DNA from: Thermoplasmata archaeon
Lineage (GTDB): Archaea > Thermoplasmatota > Thermoplasmata > Thermoplasmatales > GCA-001856825
Direction of reading: 5' to 3'
Assembly (NCBI GenBank): GCA_021792355.1
Contig: JAJYUV010000020.1
Span: 1 to 15,397 of the forward strand
DNA: 15,397 nucleotides
In this document: piece by piece, positions 14,195 through 15,397 of the stretch
Numbering within the stretch: position 1 is the stretch's first letter
Layout: each line of letters begins with the position of its first letter
Translations under genes and position numbers: made by a program
The notes under the pieces: model-generated
What the model was told of the DNA's origin: nothing
The model's database searches: none
Seen by the model: the letters and a program-made list of their open reading frames with translations, nothing else

Positions 14195-14833
14195 TTACGA
14201 AATATGTTCACTGTCGATGGGCTTTCTCTTTCTTACCGAAGGGACCAGCATGTAGATGCCTGCTGAACAGAGGGCGAGTCCAATCAAGAGATAAGGCAAC
14301 AGCACTTCATACGTACTGACAAATGGAATGCCTCTAAAATTGACAGTTGCATAGAGAAAACTCCATCTGAAGTACAAACCATTTCCCATGACTGGATAAA
14401 TGCTGAATATTATGGGCAAGATACTCATTAGAACAAGGGTCCCTCCCAAGAATATTTTCGATCTAATTCTTACAGCGTAAAGTATCGCGGTTAGAACGAT
14501 CGCAATTATCAACCCAATCCAAAACAGAGAAAAGAAATTTAGTGTCGCATATCCTTGATTGATTGCGTTAAGAGATAGAGGGATGCTTGGGGGAACACGG
14601 TAAACATAATCAAAATAGAGAGGAAAGAAAGTCTTCAGAACATAGATCAGACCTGGGAAGTATTTGAGTGGATTGGCGACATCAAGGCCGACATTTAAGT
14701 CCTTCCAGCCTAATAGGAGGTGCCCTGGACGGTATCCGGCCAGCAACAGTCCTACCAAATAGTACAAGAAGACGGCTTCCAGAACAACGAATATTCCTGT
14801 TATCTTTTGCAATCTCCGCTTCTTGTTATCCAT
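14195..14833 (-). CDS. Four-helix membrane protein, paralogue of 3374-3751
   Basis: Integral membrane protein of unknown function, 212 residues. Hydrophobic helices are near residues 11-33 (ITGIFVVLEAVFLYYLVGLL), 100-122 (FFSLFWIGLIIAIVLTAILY), 128-147 (FLGGTLVLMSILPIIFSIY) and 176-198 (VLLPYLLIGLALCSAGIYML). A segment rich in Tyr, Phe and Pro (LKTFFPLYFDYVYRVPPSIP) separates the first two and probably lies outside. The tail is basic and ends at TAA. The first 130 residues align with the shorter protein at 3374-3751, including start and helix order. A TATA-like TTAATAAATCC (14851-14861) about 24 bases before the ATG predicts a leaderless message. It converges on the peptidase gene. Confidence 0.75.
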   Translation of the reverse strand: MDNKKRRLQKITGIFVVLEAVFLYYLVGLLLAGYRPGHLLLGWKDLNVGLDVANPLKYFPGLIYVLKTFFPLYFDYVYRVPPSIPLSLNAINQGYATLNFFSLFWIGLIIAIVLTAILYAVRIRSKIFLGGTLVLMSILPIIFSIYPVMGNGLYFRWSFLYATVNFRGIPFVSTYEVLLPYLLIGLALCSAGIYMLVPSVRKRKPIDSEHIS

Positions 14834-14850
14834 CAGTAGTGTATTAAACC

Positions 14851-14861
14851 GGATTTATTAA
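14851..14861 (-). promoter_or_regulatory. TATA box of the 14195-14833 gene
   Basis: Minus-strand TTAATAAATCC is centred about 23 bases before the ATG at 14833; no Shine-Dalgarno sequence is seen. Confidence 0.45.
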
Positions 14862-14901
14862 TATTTTCCGTAAACGCTGCTTTGTTGAATGAATCCTCAG
14901 G

Positions 14902-15204
14902 TCATCTTAGCTTCTCCAGCTCGTCCTGTCCTGGAATGACCTTCCATATTCTGTAGGATGCGTTGTTCTTCTTTAGAAAGTTTATCACCTTGTTCTTCTT
15001 CCCCTCGGGTATCATGAAGTTCCCGTCCTCATACCTTATCGACGGTATTGTATCCAGGAGACCCTTCTCCCTGTAGTGGTACTTGCCGAACTTACTGGAT
15101 GAATTGTATCCGTAGAGCATCCTGTATATCCTGGACTGTTCCTTTCTCTCCATACCCTTCTTCTTGAAGGGTATCCAAACGTGGATGAGCGTGGCCGTTT
15201 CCAT
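14902..15204 (-). CDS. Conserved archaeal small protein of unknown function
   Basis: This encodes 100 residues from ATG 15204; a GTG at 15219 would add five. The segment YRMLYGYNSSSKFGKYHYR followed by EKGLLDTIPSI and a C-terminal helix-strand (KNKVINFLKKNNASYRIWKV) matches a pattern I recall in small archaeal proteins with 'LYGY..kS..GKY.Y.r.GLL..IP'. No enzymatic residues stand out. It is soluble and basic, so nucleic-acid binding is possible but unproven. It is divergent from a transposase start 38 bases away, and similar GTACTATG words lie on both sides, so it may be an accessory gene of, or flank to, the mobile element. Confidence 0.6.
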   Translation of the reverse strand: METATLIHVWIPFKKKGMERKEQSRIYRMLYGYNSSSKFGKYHYREKGLLDTIPSIRYEDGNFMIPEGKKNKVINFLKKNNASYRIWKVIPGQDELEKLR

Positions 15205-15242
15205 GGCGGTACTATGCACAAACGCATGAATAGTCTTTTGGT

Positions 15243-15397
15243 ATGAGTACTATGTATATTCAGAGTACTTTCAAGAAAAATGGTAAAAGATGGGGGAAGA
15301 AGTTCAAGGACGATAGGGACTGGAGTAAATACAACGAAGAGCTGGTGATAAGGGGGGAGTTCTATCTTGATCTCAGTTTCAGGGATGAATGGTTCAG
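15243..15397 (+). mobile_element. N-terminus of a transposase, cut by window end
   Basis: An open frame from ATG 15243 (or ATG 15252) runs off the window after 51 codons. After a basic leader (FKKNGKRWGKKFKDDR) comes DWSKYNEELVIRGEFYLDLS and FRDEWF, which resembles the N-terminus of archaeal IS5-like DDE transposases that begin with a 'YN..LV.RGE...D..F...W' pattern. The catalytic DDE domain would lie beyond the edge. No terminal inverted repeat could be identified because only one end is in view. Confidence 0.6.

Overview
The window looks like chromosome from an acidophilic archaeon of the Thermoplasmata (Thermoplasmatales-like). This is inferred from an XPB helicase adjoining its Bax1 partner, an archaeal FtsZ, archaeal TATA boxes placed 24-28 bases before start codons (leaderless transcription), Cys-free secreted proteins rich in N-glycosylation sequons, and a secreted glutamic-peptidase-like protein that would suit acid. 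No rRNA, tRNA or CRISPR array was seen.

Layout. 1-1326: the end of an aldo/keto reductase converging on a dCMP-deaminase-type enzyme. 1428-3754: a secreted beta-rich protein whose signal peptide lies in another reading frame, a single-pass surface protein, and a short polytopic membrane protein. 3871-5469: a patch of small and broken genes, with a doubtful small membrane protein, an intact RelE-type toxin and ribbon-helix-helix antitoxin pair, a WYL-like C-terminal fragment, and the remnant of an archaeal AAA ATPase. 5509-8173: an XPB-Bax1 operon on the minus strand, with unusual residues in both partners. 8307-9838: a small membrane protein and ftsZ. 10206-12326 (minus): two translationally coupled paralogous regulators (zinc ribbon, winged helix, beta-rich C-terminus), preceded by a previously unlisted 30-residue membrane microprotein with a strong ribosome binding site. 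12772-14043 (plus): a predicted eqolisin-type (G1) secreted peptidase divergent from them. 14195-14833: a full-length paralogue of the 3374-3751 membrane protein. 14902-15397: a conserved archaeal small protein divergent from the start of a transposase.

How the parts may work together. The best candidate for an undescribed system is the divergent locus 10206-14833: microprotein, paired regulators with an inverted repeat at their own promoter, a secreted glutamic peptidase, and a membrane protein converging on it. The arrangement 'secreted protein then converging membrane protein' also occurs at 1468-3754 with a truncated paralogue, so the two halves may be related surface-protein loci. All functional links between these genes are inference from position and architecture.
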